NCBI GenBank assembly: GCA_016342755.1
Contig: JAEINS010000021.1
Coordinates: forward strand, 1 to 64,000
Reading direction: 5' to 3'
DNA length: 64,000 nt
Source: Melioribacteraceae bacterium
GTDB lineage: Bacteria > Bacteroidota > Ignavibacteria > Ignavibacteriales > Melioribacteraceae
Part shown: positions 53,557-63,753 of the stretch, piece by piece
Layout: each line of letters begins with the position of its first letter
Numbering within the stretch: position 1 is the first letter of the stretch
The notes under the pieces: generated by a model
Seen by the model: only the letters and a program-made list of their open reading frames with translations
Database searches by the model: none
Told to the model about the DNA's origin: nothing
Translations under genes and position numbers: made by a program

Positions 53557-54918
53557 CTATTTCTTAGAGTTGTACAATTCCATTAAGTGAGCAGCTACTG
53601 CTTCAGCTTCTTCTTTATTTATGGCCTGTTTAGGCATTACTGTAAATTTAGGATCAACTTTAACCGGATCCAAAATATACGCGACAAGATCATCCATTTT
53701 GCCTTCATATTTAGGAAGCACATCTTTATGTGCCGGGCCAACAACTACTTTATCAAATTGATGACAGGCACTACATACCCTTGTATAAACTTCTTCGCCA
53801 TTAACTACTATTTCACCAAGACCAAGTTTTTTATCCAGCTCAACAGCATAAGCTTCATACTCTTTTTGTAATACATTATCTTGTTTTTTAGCGGCAGTAG
53901 CAAAAGAAATTTGATCTCCCAGCACAGTAAAAGTAAAAAAGAATATAAGAACAAAAAGTAGAGATGAGCTATAGTTTAACGATCTGTCCTGAAGCATTCT
54001 GTAAACCAGATGAACCAATAAAAACACAACTGACAGATTTATAACACCTAATAAAAACACATGATAGGACAATGCTGCGTGTGGCAAAACCATAATTTTA
54101 AGAACAATTAAAATAGGCTGAACTAATAAAAAGACAATACTTATTACCAGCGAATAGTTTCTGACAGTATTTGCGGCTTCAGCATTTTCAATTTTATAAT
54201 TTGAATTATTTCGATAGAAATAATATAGTACAACAATTGACCCCGCGGCAAATGCAGCACTTATAAATTGAATAAAGTTAAATATTATTCCTAAAGAAAA
54301 CATTTTATTTAATAAAGAAGCTCCGTTCCAGCTCGAAGTATTGTATGAAACATCTATAACAACAGCCAATAAATAAACCGTTATAATTAAGCAGATTACT
54401 CCAATTTTACTTGCTGTACTGTATAGAGAGCCTAAACGTTTTCTATAATCGCCAATATCTCTTTTACTGTCTTCATCAACTCCATCTGTATTAAACATTC
54501 CGGAATCAACTTTATCAAAAAGTCCCTTTAATTTAAATGCATACTGGTAAGCAAAAATTAAAATAGTACAATCTATAAAAAGAAATAACGCAACTACAAT
54601 ATATAAGCTAATTCCAGTTGCAAGACCCTGTAATAACTGCACATAACTAAACCCAATTGAAAGCAGAGGAATTATTCCTAAAACAAACCATGCTATTTTA
54701 TGTTTTGTTATTATCTCTATTATAGAGTTTGATACACTTATAATTAGCTGATCATCTTCAGAAATACCCTTTCTATTCATATAAATAGAATAAGTTGTAA
54801 TTCCAAGCAGCACACTAACAAAAGGGATTAATAACAACCATGATAATCCCAACAAAAATTTAATGAGAATTAGATTATCCGGCGATTGTGGAATTACAAG
54901 ACTATCAAGAAAATCCAT
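53557..54918 (-). CDS. Polytopic membrane protein with C-terminal cytochrome c domain
   Basis: A 453-residue protein with about nine membrane helices (to about residue 340) and a C-terminal cytochrome c domain. The haem motif is CSACH (382-386) and a Met ligand candidate lies in FTVMPKQ near 428. I do not recognise the membrane part. It lacks the His motifs of haem-copper subunit I, but has a loose resemblance to NrfD-like or cydA-like bundles. It is the last gene of the run that includes Act, cox3-like and cox4-like genes and starts 41 nt after the cox4-like gene, so it probably works in the same electron chain. Confidence 0.75.
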   Translation of the reverse strand: MDFLDSLVIPQSPDNLILIKFLLGLSWLLLIPFVSVLLGITTYSIYMNRKGISEDDQLIISVSNSIIEIITKHKIAWFVLGIIPLLSIGFSYVQLLQGLATGISLYIVVALFLFIDCTILIFAYQYAFKLKGLFDKVDSGMFNTDGVDEDSKRDIGDYRKRLGSLYSTASKIGVICLIITVYLLAVVIDVSYNTSSWNGASLLNKMFSLGIIFNFIQFISAAFAAGSIVVLYYFYRNNSNYKIENAEAANTVRNYSLVISIVFLLVQPILIVLKIMVLPHAALSYHVFLLGVINLSVVFLLVHLVYRMLQDRSLNYSSSLLFVLIFFFTFTVLGDQISFATAAKKQDNVLQKEYEAYAVELDKKLGLGEIVVNGEEVYTRVCSACHQFDKVVVGPAHKDVLPKYEGKMDDLVAYILDPVKVDPKFTVMPKQAINKEEAEAVAAHLMELYNSKK

Positions 54919-54959
54919 TTATATATTTCCTTAAAATTTTAAAATTCAATTATTAACAA

Positions 54960-55241
54960 TTAGTTAAGAACAAAGCTCATAATTAAAACAACTATTAATG
55001 CACAACCTAAAAAAGTTAAAAATACTTTGAATATTTTTTGCTGGCATTTTATTAGCATAAACTTATTAATAACCAATATGGATTGTAACGCGATAATTAT
55101 AAAAAATACAAAAAGTGAAAATCCGCCTAATTTAATTCCAGAAAACGTAACTAACAAAGCAGTTAATGCTATTAAACCCAGCCATGATAAAATCTGTTGA
55201 GTGTAACTATTTTTGTTATTATTCTGAACTTCTTCTTTCAT
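54960..55241 (-). CDS. Cytochrome c oxidase subunit IV-like protein
   Basis: A 93-residue protein with three membrane helices after a charged N-terminus (KEEVQNNNKNSYTQQ). The third of the helices ends in FLGCALIVVLIMSFVLN, the usual shape of prokaryotic cox subunit IV. I start at the ATG at 55241, 8 nt after the cox3-like stop; the longer frame overlaps cox3 and does not look like the family. The call rests on size, helix pattern and position. Confidence 0.65.
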   Translation of the reverse strand: MKEEVQNNNKNSYTQQILSWLGLIALTALLVTFSGIKLGGFSLFVFFIIIALQSILVINKFMLIKCQQKIFKVFLTFLGCALIVVLIMSFVLN

Positions 55242-55249
55242 AAAGCTAC

Positions 55250-55876
55250 CTACTGAATTAAATAGAATAATGGGAAAACAAACAGCCAAATTAGAACTGT
55301 AAAATTCCAATACATGTTTGCGTCATCCAGTTTATTAGGATCACTGCTTAGAATTTTATCCTTAAAGATTTGTATTAGTATATTTGCTAAAACTATAATT
55401 CCAAGAATTAAATGAAGAGCCATTATTCCAGTCATTATAAAATAGAGATAATAAAAAAGCACTTCACCGCTGCCTTTCGCGGCTAAAATTTCGGATGTTG
55501 GATAGAGTCCCGCTGATATTTTAACACCCCATTCAAAAAAGAGATTAACTAAAAACATCAATGCAAATGTTTCAGCAAGAACAATCAAAATCTCAGATAA
55601 AAATTTATTTTCTTTTTTAAGCGAGGTAAGGGATAAAGAAACCAATAATCCGCTTGATATAAGAATGACGGTGTTTAAAGTTCCTAAAGTTGTATTCAAT
55701 TTAAGTGAATAATAATTGAATTCCGTTGCAAATTGATTTTTATAAATCGCATAAACAACAAACCATCCGCCAAATAATAGTAATTCAGAAATGAAAAATA
55801 AGAGTATTTTTTTTCTCAAAGTATTATCTTCTTTTTTAATATCTGATTCTGAAACTAACTGATTAATCTGAGACAT
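55250..55876 (-). CDS. Cytochrome c oxidase subunit III-like protein
   Basis: A 208-residue protein with five helices, typical of short subunit III of haem-copper oxidases. Visible features are the ELLLFGGWFVVYAIYKNQF helix, an ALMFLVNLFFEWGVKI helix (Glu in a helix, as in subunit III) and the GIMALHLILGIIVLANIL His-containing helix. No cox1 or cox2 lies nearby in the window. It follows the cytochrome c gene by 10 nt in the Act operon. Confidence 0.85.
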   Translation of the reverse strand: MSQINQLVSESDIKKEDNTLRKKILLFFISELLLFGGWFVVYAIYKNQFATEFNYYSLKLNTTLGTLNTVILISSGLLVSLSLTSLKKENKFLSEILIVLAETFALMFLVNLFFEWGVKISAGLYPTSEILAAKGSGEVLFYYLYFIMTGIMALHLILGIIVLANILIQIFKDKILSSDPNKLDDANMYWNFTVLIWLFVFPLFYLIQ

Positions 55877-55886
55877 TATTGATTCC

Positions 55887-56810
55887 TTAAATAGTTTTTA
55901 ACTCTTTGATTAAATCAAAAAGTTTATTCCAATCTTTGCTGCTAAAATCCAATACCGATCTTTTTAATTTATAATCTGCAGGCGATAATGAAATCAGTTT
56001 AATAAATTCATCTCTACTATCTAAATTTTCTTCTATAAACAAAGAAATTGTACAAACTGGATTTGATGAATATTTATTTATGAACTGTTTATTTTCTTCA
56101 CCAGCGTTTTCTAGCTTAGTTTTCAACTGACTAAATAATGTATCGTTCTCCGATGAAATCAACTTGATAGATTTAGCAACCGGAACTTCATTTGGAACAT
56201 ATACATCGGCAGAAAGACTATATTTTTTATCGAGAGTTGCTAACTCATCATCGGTTACTTCTGGATAATCACTTTCAAAAGTTCTAATATAATGTACTAA
56301 TGCAAATCTATCTTTAACTGGAAGATATTCATAAGCGGCCATTCCGTTAGTTATAATACCCTCTTTAAGAGTTTTAAATATATCACTAACTTTGCGTCCG
56401 TTTGTCCAGCCGTCTTTATTATGAAAATTTCTCGGCTTCGGATTTAATGCTACTCCGGCAGCTCCATCTCCGTTACCTTCAGAACCATGGCAAGATACAC
56501 AGTTTGCTTCGAATAATTCTTTTCCGCTGGCAACTAATTCAGCTGATGGTTTACCAACCGACATTAAATCAACAGCAGGTACAAATCCGCCTTTCTTAAC
56601 AGCAATATCTTCAAATTGCATTTTTTGTATTATTTTTGGAGGCAAAGAATTATAAGCAACTTTATCCATGTTTTTAACATAAAAAACACCCAGTAATAAT
56701 AAAACTCCAATAAAATAAGGATAAATTAATCCAAACCATCTCATTGGATCTTTTGCTAATTTCTTATAATCAATTTCGTCTTCTAATCTTTTATTTTCCA
56801 TGTTTTCCAC
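55887..56810 (-). CDS. Membrane-anchored monohaem cytochrome c
   Basis: A 307-residue protein with one N-terminal helix (about 26-46) and one haem domain: CVSCHGSEGNGDG at 104-116, with a Met ligand candidate in NGMAAYEYL near 150. A C-terminal helical segment of about 130 residues (from about 178) has no recognised domain. It follows actF by 3 nt and precedes cox3. Its position suggests that it carries electrons from Act to the oxidase. Confidence 0.85.
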   Translation of the reverse strand: MENMENKRLEDEIDYKKLAKDPMRWFGLIYPYFIGVLLLLGVFYVKNMDKVAYNSLPPKIIQKMQFEDIAVKKGGFVPAVDLMSVGKPSAELVASGKELFEANCVSCHGSEGNGDGAAGVALNPKPRNFHNKDGWTNGRKVSDIFKTLKEGIITNGMAAYEYLPVKDRFALVHYIRTFESDYPEVTDDELATLDKKYSLSADVYVPNEVPVAKSIKLISSENDTLFSQLKTKLENAGEENKQFINKYSSNPVCTISLFIEENLDSRDEFIKLISLSPADYKLKRSVLDFSSKDWNKLFDLIKELKTI

Positions 56811-56813
56811 TTT

Positions 56814-58004
56814 TTAGAATCTAAAATCTAAACCTCTTTTCAGTTTTGGATCGCCAACCGGCATTAAGTTATTTTTTGAGGATTTTATATTAAATACTAT
56901 AAGTATTATTCCAACCGCCAATAAAGGGAATCCTAATTCAATCCAGCTAAAAGGCGCTTCACCTTTACTCATTGTAGGCATCACAAGCCAGTACATATCA
57001 AAATAATGAGCAAATAAAATCCAGAGTGACATAAATTTCAATCGTTTAGGATTCATCTTCGAAGGTTGTGCAAGTAAGCCAAAGTAAGGTACTATAAAAT
57101 GAGCTACCATAAATAGTAATGAAACATACATCCACTCGCCTTCCCAACGCTGCATAAACCAGAATGTTTCTTCAGGCAAATTTGCATACCAGATTAAAAT
57201 TAGCTGACTAAAAGCAATATAAGCCCAGAAGTTTACAAAGCCGAACATTAAAGCACCAAAGCTGTAGTAATGATCTTTCTTAATTTTATCTCCGAAATAT
57301 CCTTTCTCATTAAGATATACCATTGCATAAGTTAATGCAGCCAAAGAAGCTAATACAGTCCCGGAAAAATAGTAAACCCCATATATTGTTGAGAACCAGT
57401 GAGGTTCTAAACTCATCATCCAGTCAATTGAACCAAATGTAATTGAGATTGCAAAAAGAGGCATAAACCCAGCAGACAGCTTAATATTCTTTTTAGTTAA
57501 TTTTTGATCACTGCTGGTGTCTTGTTTTTTAGAGTTATTAGTAATTAGATAATAGAATAAAATCCATATTAAAAAATAGGCAGCCACTCTAATTGTAAAA
57601 AATCCTTCATTTAAATAAGCTGCTTTGCCAGACAATATTTTATCAGCGGCAACTACATCTAAATGCGTCCAGTGATATAGCTCATGAAGACCTAAGTAAA
57701 CAGGAATAGCTACAATAGGTAATATTAAAACAATAGAAGCGAGGAACTCGCTTATTCTTCTAAATGGTGTGCTCCAGACAGCACCGCCCAAATATTCAAG
57801 AGCCACAAGAAATAATGACCCCACTCCAATACTGGTTAAAAACATTAATAACATTAACGCATTAAAGGAGGCTCGTGTTTTATCGAACATAAAAGCTAAG
57901 ACTAAGATTATTAGTCCGATAGCTGTTAAAATATAACCAGCTTTCTTTACACCGTCTGGTAAATCTTTTTTCTGATAGTATTGCTTATCTACGGTATCGC
58001 TCAT
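56814..58004 (-). CDS. actF: Alternative complex III subunit ActF
   Basis: A 396-residue membrane protein with about ten helices, the NrfD-like family. SLFLVALEYLGGAVWSTPFRRISEF near residue 63 and FGSIDWMMSLEPHWFSTIYGVYYFSG near 190 are characteristic of ActF. It forms part of the quinol-binding membrane domain of Act with ActC. It overlaps the actDE start by 4 nt and is followed 3 nt later by a cytochrome c gene. Confidence 0.9.
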   Translation of the reverse strand: MSDTVDKQYYQKKDLPDGVKKAGYILTAIGLIILVLAFMFDKTRASFNALMLLMFLTSIGVGSLFLVALEYLGGAVWSTPFRRISEFLASIVLILPIVAIPVYLGLHELYHWTHLDVVAADKILSGKAAYLNEGFFTIRVAAYFLIWILFYYLITNNSKKQDTSSDQKLTKKNIKLSAGFMPLFAISITFGSIDWMMSLEPHWFSTIYGVYYFSGTVLASLAALTYAMVYLNEKGYFGDKIKKDHYYSFGALMFGFVNFWAYIAFSQLILIWYANLPEETFWFMQRWEGEWMYVSLLFMVAHFIVPYFGLLAQPSKMNPKRLKFMSLWILFAHYFDMYWLVMPTMSKGEAPFSWIELGFPLLAVGIILIVFNIKSSKNNLMPVGDPKLKRGLDFRF

Positions 58005-59140
58005 TGTAAATCAGACTCCTTAGCATTTAGAGATCTCTGTAAAGCTCTTACATAATTAATAATTGCCCATCTTTCCGTCTCGTTAATCTGAGATGAATAA
58101 GACGGCATTACATTTTGTCCTTCCATAATAACGTGATAAATACGTCCATCACTCCAGTCTCTTAATTTTTGCGAATGTAATGACGGAGGATTTGGAAATT
58201 GCCCTCTTAACCGGCTTTCTCCTTTTCCATAGTTATCATGGCACGGACTGCAATATATATTGAATTTCTTTTTGCCTAGCTCTAAATTCTTTTCATTACC
58301 AGGAACCGGATTTACTAAAAACTTTGCAGCACCTTCCGGATCATTTTTAAACTTGTATGGTTTAGTATTTCTTGCAATTGTTGCCTCAACCGGAACTCTC
58401 ATGTTTGTTCCATCTTCAAAGAAATTACTTGTGCTTTGAACTATCGCTTTATCCTGTTCCATCATCCAGTTAAAGGGAGTCATATACATTAATTTATTTA
58501 AGGCAAAATATGTTGTTCCCGAAACAATTATAGCAAGCAAAAATAATCCGCCTATAAACTTGAGATCCAAAACATTATGTTTGAAATTTATTTCTTCATC
58601 GTCATAATATATTGGTGAAATATCTTTAGCACCAATGCTATTTAAAAAATCCTTTACCTGATCTTCGCTAAATATTTTATCATCAGCCTGAATTGAAACT
58701 CCATACCGGGAAGATGATACAGCTTTCATATAATCAGTATCATGCATAGGATGCGCATTATTAGGGAACTTAAAAAATACTATTATCATTGTTACAACAG
58801 TTGCTATTGAAGCTGATAGAACTGTTATTTCGAACATAATTGGAATAAATGCCGGTAAAGAGAAAAATGGTTTACCTCCAATTATATTGGGATAATCAAC
58901 TACCGTTGTTATTACAATTAATAAAATAGCGGCTATTGTACCAGACAACCCAAATACAAGAGATGCATAACCAAGTTTTGAAGGAGGAAGTTTCATTGCA
59001 TCATCCATTCCGTGAACCGGGTATGGAGTATTAACATCAAACTTTGTATAACCAGCCTCCGCAGTCTTAGACGCTGCTCCTATTATTTCATCAGGCGTAT
59101 CAAACAATCCGGTATAAGAGTATAAAATCCTTTCACTCAT
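58001..59140 (-). CDS. actDE: Fused ActD-ActE (DUF3341 plus cytochrome c)
   Basis: A 379-residue fusion. Residues 1-about 175 are ActD (DUF3341): FDTPDEIIGAASKTAEAGYTKFDV at the start, PYPVHGMDDAMKLPPSKL near 40 and two helices. After an acidic linker (PIYYDDEE) and another helix (about 197-212) comes a cytochrome c domain, ActE-like, with CSPCHDNYGKG at 297-307 and a Met ligand candidate in NVMPSY near 345. ActD and ActE are separate in Rhodothermus. It lies 2 nt after actC and overlaps actF by 4 nt. Confidence 0.9.
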   Translation of the reverse strand: MSERILYSYTGLFDTPDEIIGAASKTAEAGYTKFDVNTPYPVHGMDDAMKLPPSKLGYASLVFGLSGTIAAILLIVITTVVDYPNIIGGKPFFSLPAFIPIMFEITVLSASIATVVTMIIVFFKFPNNAHPMHDTDYMKAVSSSRYGVSIQADDKIFSEDQVKDFLNSIGAKDISPIYYDDEEINFKHNVLDLKFIGGLFLLAIIVSGTTYFALNKLMYMTPFNWMMEQDKAIVQSTSNFFEDGTNMRVPVEATIARNTKPYKFKNDPEGAAKFLVNPVPGNEKNLELGKKKFNIYCSPCHDNYGKGESRLRGQFPNPPSLHSQKLRDWSDGRIYHVIMEGQNVMPSYSSQINETERWAIINYVRALQRSLNAKESDLQ

Positions 59141-59142
59141 AA

Positions 59143-60510
59143 TTAATGATCTCCATGAGTTGGTTGTGCACCATCAACTACAGCTTTAACTTCAGCAATT
59201 GATACAACAGGTAATGTTTTTGTAAATAATAACAGTAGGGTAAAGAACATACCAAAACTGCCAATCAAGATTCCAAAGTCTACTAAAGTAGGACTATAAT
59301 ATCCCCAGCTTGAAGGTAAGAAATCTCTTGATAATGATGTTACGGTAATAACAAATCTTTCGAACCACATACCAACATTTATAAATACAGCAATTGCAAA
59401 CATTGCCGGTATTGTTCTTCTAACTTTCTTAAACCAAAATAGTTGTGGAGATAATACATTACATGAAACCATAATCCAATATGCCCAGGCGTAAGGACCA
59501 AATGCTCTATTTACAAAAGCGAATTGTTCAGCCTCTACTCCGCCATACCATGCTATGAAAAACTCCATTGCATAAGCATAACCTACAAGCATACCTGTTA
59601 ACATCATAATCTTGTTCATTTTCTCTAACGTATCAAGTGTTATTATGTGTTCCATATCAAATATTTTTCTAATAAAAATAAGAACATTCTGAACCATGGC
59701 AAAACCAGAGAATACCGCACCAGCTACAAAGTAAGGAGGAAAGATTGTTGTGTGCCATCCGGGCAATACAGAAACCGCAAAGTCGAAACTTACAATTGTA
59801 TGAACCGATAAAACCAATGGTGTTGCAAATCCGGCAAGTATTAAATAAACCATTTCATAATTCTGCCAGTGTCGGTTTGAATGTCTCCATCCTAAACTAA
59901 ATACAGAGTAAATAACTTTTTTAAGCGCGTTTGTTGTTTTATCACGCATTGTAGCAAAATCCGGTATTAAACCAACATACCAGAAAATGAATGAAACAGT
60001 AAAATAAGTTGAAACTGCAAAAACGTCCCAGAGTAATGGTGATGTAAAGTTAACCCAAAGTGAGTGCTGATTTGGATATGGAAAAAGATAACCAGCTAAC
60101 CATGGTCTACCAACGTGTATCAGTGGAAAAATACCGGCTGTCATTACCGCAAAGATAGTCATACCTTCAGCAAAACGAGCTATACCGTTTCTCCATTTTT
60201 GCCTAAACAAAAACAAAATAGCTGAGATTAGAGTTCCTGCATGACCAATACCAACCCAGAATACAAAGTTAACAATCGGGAATCCCCAGCCAACCGGATT
60301 ATTATTGCCCCACATACCTGTTCCATAATAGAAAGAAACTCCCAGGGAAATTACTCCTATTAATAACATTGTTAAAGTAACTGAGATAGCCATGTAAAAC
60401 TTTTTATCAGGTTTTACATTTAAGGGTCTTATTATTATATCTTCGATCTCACTTAACCGAGGAGAACCCTCTACAACTGAATATTCTTTAGTGTAATCAA
60501 CACTACTCAC
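59143..60510 (-). CDS. actC: Alternative complex III subunit ActC
   Basis: A 455-residue NrfD/PsrC-type membrane protein with about ten helices. [23 protein letters not shown] in pieces near residue 75-95 and [20 protein letters not shown] near 140 are typical of ActC, as is [26 protein letters not shown] near 245. The start overlaps the actB stop by 1 nt. It houses a quinol site in known Act structures. Confidence 0.94.
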   Translation of the reverse strand: MSSVDYTKEYSVVEGSPRLSEIEDIIIRPLNVKPDKKFYMAISVTLTMLLIGVISLGVSFYYGTGMWGNNNPVGWGFPIVNFVFWVGIGHAGTLISAILFLFRQKWRNGIARFAEGMTIFAVMTAGIFPLIHVGRPWLAGYLFPYPNQHSLWVNFTSPLLWDVFAVSTYFTVSFIFWYVGLIPDFATMRDKTTNALKKVIYSVFSLGWRHSNRHWQNYEMVYLILAGFATPLVLSVHTIVSFDFAVSVLPGWHTTIFPPYFVAGAVFSGFAMVQNVLIFIRKIFDMEHIITLDTLEKMNKIMMLTGMLVGYAYAMEFFIAWYGGVEAEQFAFVNRAFGPYAWAYWIMVSCNVLSPQLFWFKKVRRTIPAMFAIAVFINVGMWFERFVITVTSLSRDFLPSSWGYYSPTLVDFGILIGSFGMFFTLLLLFTKTLPVVSIAEVKAVVDGAQPTHGDH

Positions 60511-63500
60511 TATACATCCTCCGACTCAGTATTTCTTAGTTTGGCAATATATGTAACATTCGGTTTAACATTTATCTCTTCTAATACATGATAGCCAAGT
60601 TTATGTTCTCTAAAAACATTAACTTCCGATTCTTTATTATTGCTGTCTCCAAAAACAATTGCATCCGCTGGACAAGATTGCTGACAAGCAGTTTTAATTT
60701 CATTTGCGGCAACTTCCCTTCCTTCGGCAATGGCTTTAGATCTTGCATCCATAATTCTTTGAATACAGAAAGTACATTTTTCCATTACACCGCGCGAACG
60801 TACTGTTACTTCTGGATTATGAACTAACGCGGTTGAATCATTTTCATAAAATGCATCAGCAAAATTATCTCTGAAATCGAAAAAATTAAATCTTCTAACT
60901 TTATAAGGACAGTTATTTGCGCAATACCTTGTACCAACACATCTATTATATGCCATTTGATTAAGCCCATCCGGACTATGGTTTGTGGCATTAACCGGAC
61001 AAACATTTTCGCAAGGAGCGTTATCACAATGCTGACATATCATTGGCTGTGTACTTACTTCAGGATTATCAGGAGAACCAGAATAATACCTGTCAATTCT
61101 CATCCAGTGCATTTCTCTGCCAACACCAACCTGATCTTTACCAACCACCGGAATATTATTTTCAACATTACAAGAAGCAACACAATAACTACAGCCAATA
61201 CATTTGTTTAAGTCAATTGCCATTGCCCATTTATGATCTTTATATTCATGTTCATCTGTAATACTAAATATTGGATGATCATGTTCATGTACAAAATCCG
61301 GGTTTTTCTTATATTCAGTTATAGTTCCTTCTCTAATAATTCCACGGGATAAATGAATATCCTTAAGTTTAGAATCGTCAACCGCATGATGTTCTTGTGT
61401 AGAAACCAGTTCATAAGTTTCTCCGGTTTTTGAAACTGAGATCCCGGAAATAGAATAAGGCGAATCACTGTCTAATGAAATCATATTATTTAAATTAAAT
61501 CCTACGTCCTTAACAACATCACCGGAATTTGTTCTTCCATAACCAAGTTCAACAACAAAAGTATCGTCTGTTGTACCTGGCTGAACTAAAATTGGAATCT
61601 TAACTGCCTTTGCACCGCTTTTAATTTCAACAACATCATTATTAACAAGCTGATATTTATCGGCTGTGTTAGGCGAAACAGCAGCGTAATTATCCCAGGC
61701 AACTTTTGATACCGGATGAGGAATTTCCTGCAGCCATCCGTTGTTTGCAAACCTGCTGTCACCAATAAAATGATTTGGTTTAAGCAATAATGTTAAGCCG
61801 CCAGCAGATTTACCAAAGCTTATATTTTCTAAAACAGCATAATTAAAATCAGCCTTTGCTTCTTCCTCAATTTTTATAACAGCAAAACCATCATGAAGTG
61901 AATTGTTCCAGTAGTTATCAAATGAAACTATTGCGCCATTTTTTTCATAAACTAATTTTTTGAAATTTTCTTTAACTAGCGGAAGAATTTCAGAATCAGA
62001 AGAAAGTTTTTCATTTAATAAGGATAATAAAAATGTTTCTTTCTGAATTGTAGATCTTAACGGAGCAATTATAGGCTGCTGTAAAGTATATACATTTTTA
62101 CGAACGTAAAAATCGCCCCATGATTCAAGAGGATTATTAATCGGGATTACATAATTACTTAACGCGGTTGTTTCATTCTCGAACTGTGAAAGTGAAATTT
62201 TTGCGGCAGTTTTATTAAATGCTTCCGCAAATCCATCAATATAGCTTAAATGATAAACCGGATTTGAATCTAAATTTATTATAACTGATATGTTGCCGGA
62301 GTTTAATTCATTTACAAGATTTTTTAACTCATCGCTATTTGATAAGGAATTATAATCAACAAATGCTTTAGAAAAACAGAGTAGATCATTGTTATTCAAT
62401 ATTTCATTTACCAGATGAGAAAGGATCTGAATTTCTTCCGATGCTCTTTCGTCAACTACTAAAATAGATTTACCGGTATTCTCTAATAAATCATTTACTA
62501 ACTGATCAAAATTCTTTTTGTCAATATTTGATAAAGCCGCGAAATCATGTTTTGCTATAAGAGTTTTAAATCCAATTGGAAATTGTGATCCTAAACCGGC
62601 ATCTTTTGAAACTAGTCCGTTTAGCAGTGTTAGTAAAAATTTCTTCTGATCACTATTTTTTAACGGGAATCTATAATCCGCATTAGAACCGGTAAGCGAT
62701 AATTCAGATTCAACCACATAAAGTCTGTTACTATTTACCTCTTTTACAAATTCTTTTCTGCTTGAAAACTGTTTTATATTCTCAACAACATTTCCATCTT
62801 TGGCTAAAAAATCATTCCCAATTGAAAGAATAATTTCCGCTTCATTCAACTTAACAGATGGGATAAGTGAACCTGAATAAGATTTATTCCATGCATTTCT
62901 TTTTGAAGTATCATCAAATAATTCGTAGGAATAAACTTCAATATTAGAATATTTTTCTTTAAGCTTTTCAATTAAGCTGTTTGTTGTGGGAGAAGTAATT
63001 CTGTTAGATATAAGCGCGATTTTTTTATTCTGTTCTGCGGCTTTTTTCAGTTCACCCGAAATAGAATTTATTGCCTTATTCCAGGAGATTTGCTTTTTAT
63101 TTTGTTGCGGCTCACCCAGTCTATCCGGATCATAAAGATTTAATATACTTGCCTGCTGTGCGGCATCAATTTTACCTTTGTTAATAGGATGTTCAGGATT
63201 GCCGTCAATTTTAATTGGTCTTCCCTCACGGGTTTTTACAAGAACACCATTTCCTGTATATCCATCAAGCGAAGTAGCATAATAGTTTGCAATACCTGGT
63301 ACTAAATCTTCTGGTCGTCTGGTGTAAGGAACAATTTCCCCTTTATCTCTATAATCTGTGCAGGCAGTTGCAGAAAACGCCGCCGAAGCTGCCATAAGAG
63401 TTAAAAATTTTCTGCGTGAAATTGAAGATAAATGTGAAGTTTCAAAATCATCTGTTACGCCATCTTTAAACTCGTTTATTTTTTCTTCAAAGACATCCGG

Positions 63501-63560
63501 GTCATTATAATACTCTTTTAAATTCTTCCAGTATTTAGTTTCATTTCTAGATTTAGACAT
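60510..63560 (-). CDS. actB: Alternative complex III subunit ActB
   Basis: A 1016-residue iron-sulfur protein. A Tat signal, [20 protein letters not shown] (about 48-67), ends in a lipobox-like Cys. Residues to about 730 form a molybdopterin-oxidoreductase-like domain without cofactor in known Act. The ferredoxin part holds four cluster motifs: [11 protein letters not shown] near 775, [14 protein letters not shown] near 830, [12 protein letters not shown] near 860 and CTFCIQR with CQQSCP near 920-955. It is the electron-carrying subunit on the periplasmic side. Confidence 0.95.
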   Translation of the reverse strand: MSKSRNETKYWKNLKEYYNDPDVFEEKINEFKDGVTDDFETSHLSSISRRKFLTLMAASAAFSATACTDYRDKGEIVPYTRRPEDLVPGIANYYATSLDGYTGNGVLVKTREGRPIKIDGNPEHPINKGKIDAAQQASILNLYDPDRLGEPQQNKKQISWNKAINSISGELKKAAEQNKKIALISNRITSPTTNSLIEKLKEKYSNIEVYSYELFDDTSKRNAWNKSYSGSLIPSVKLNEAEIILSIGNDFLAKDGNVVENIKQFSSRKEFVKEVNSNRLYVVESELSLTGSNADYRFPLKNSDQKKFLLTLLNGLVSKDAGLGSQFPIGFKTLIAKHDFAALSNIDKKNFDQLVNDLLENTGKSILVVDERASEEIQILSHLVNEILNNNDLLCFSKAFVDYNSLSNSDELKNLVNELNSGNISVIINLDSNPVYHLSYIDGFAEAFNKTAAKISLSQFENETTALSNYVIPINNPLESWGDFYVRKNVYTLQQPIIAPLRSTIQKETFLLSLLNEKLSSDSEILPLVKENFKKLVYEKNGAIVSFDNYWNNSLHDGFAVIKIEEEAKADFNYAVLENISFGKSAGGLTLLLKPNHFIGDSRFANNGWLQEIPHPVSKVAWDNYAAVSPNTADKYQLVNNDVVEIKSGAKAVKIPILVQPGTTDDTFVVELGYGRTNSGDVVKDVGFNLNNMISLDSDSPYSISGISVSKTGETYELVSTQEHHAVDDSKLKDIHLSRGIIREGTITEYKKNPDFVHEHDHPIFSITDEHEYKDHKWAMAIDLNKCIGCSYCVASCNVENNIPVVGKDQVGVGREMHWMRIDRYYSGSPDNPEVSTQPMICQHCDNAPCENVCPVNATNHSPDGLNQMAYNRCVGTRYCANNCPYKVRRFNFFDFRDNFADAFYENDSTALVHNPEVTVRSRGVMEKCTFCIQRIMDARSKAIAEGREVAANEIKTACQQSCPADAIVFGDSNNKESEVNVFREHKLGYHVLEEINVKPNVTYIAKLRNTESEDV

Positions 63561-63562
63561 TT

Positions 63563-63739
63563 TTAACCTTCAATATTTCGTTTTACAGCTGATGGATGAA
63601 TTTTAACTTCAATTTTAGATTCTCCAATTATCCGGTTTCTAAAACTTGTAGGAATAAACGAAAATAAAGATAATCCTAAAATTCCCTTTCCTGATCTACT
63701 TATAAAACTTTTTCTAGATTCACTTTTATTGTTTTTCAT
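63563..63739 (-). CDS. Small Tat-like protein between ActA and ActB
   Basis: A 58-residue protein with GGAGACCTA before the ATG. It has a basic start, then SRKSFISRSGKGILGLSLFSF, which resembles a weak Tat or membrane signal, and a short tail (EVKIHPSAVKRNIEG). It lies 14 nt after the actA stop and 2 nt before actB. No family is recognised. The length, ribosome site and exact fit in the operon support a real gene. Confidence 0.55.
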   Translation of the reverse strand: MKNNKSESRKSFISRSGKGILGLSLFSFIPTSFRNRIIGESKIEVKIHPSAVKRNIEG

Positions 63740-63753
63740 TAGGTCTCCAATAC

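Noticed and set aside
53557-54918. Cytochrome c oxidase subunit I (cox1)
   Set aside because: The helices lack the conserved His pairs and WGHP-type motifs of haem-copper subunit I.
55887-56810. CcoP of a second cbb3 oxidase
   Set aside because: There is one N-terminal helix and one haem, no CcoP N-domain, and the neighbours are Act and cox3-like genes.
60588-61261. Open frames antisense to the ferredoxin region of actB
   Set aside because: They mirror the Cys-rich coding strand and lack ribosome sites; actB is continuous across the region.
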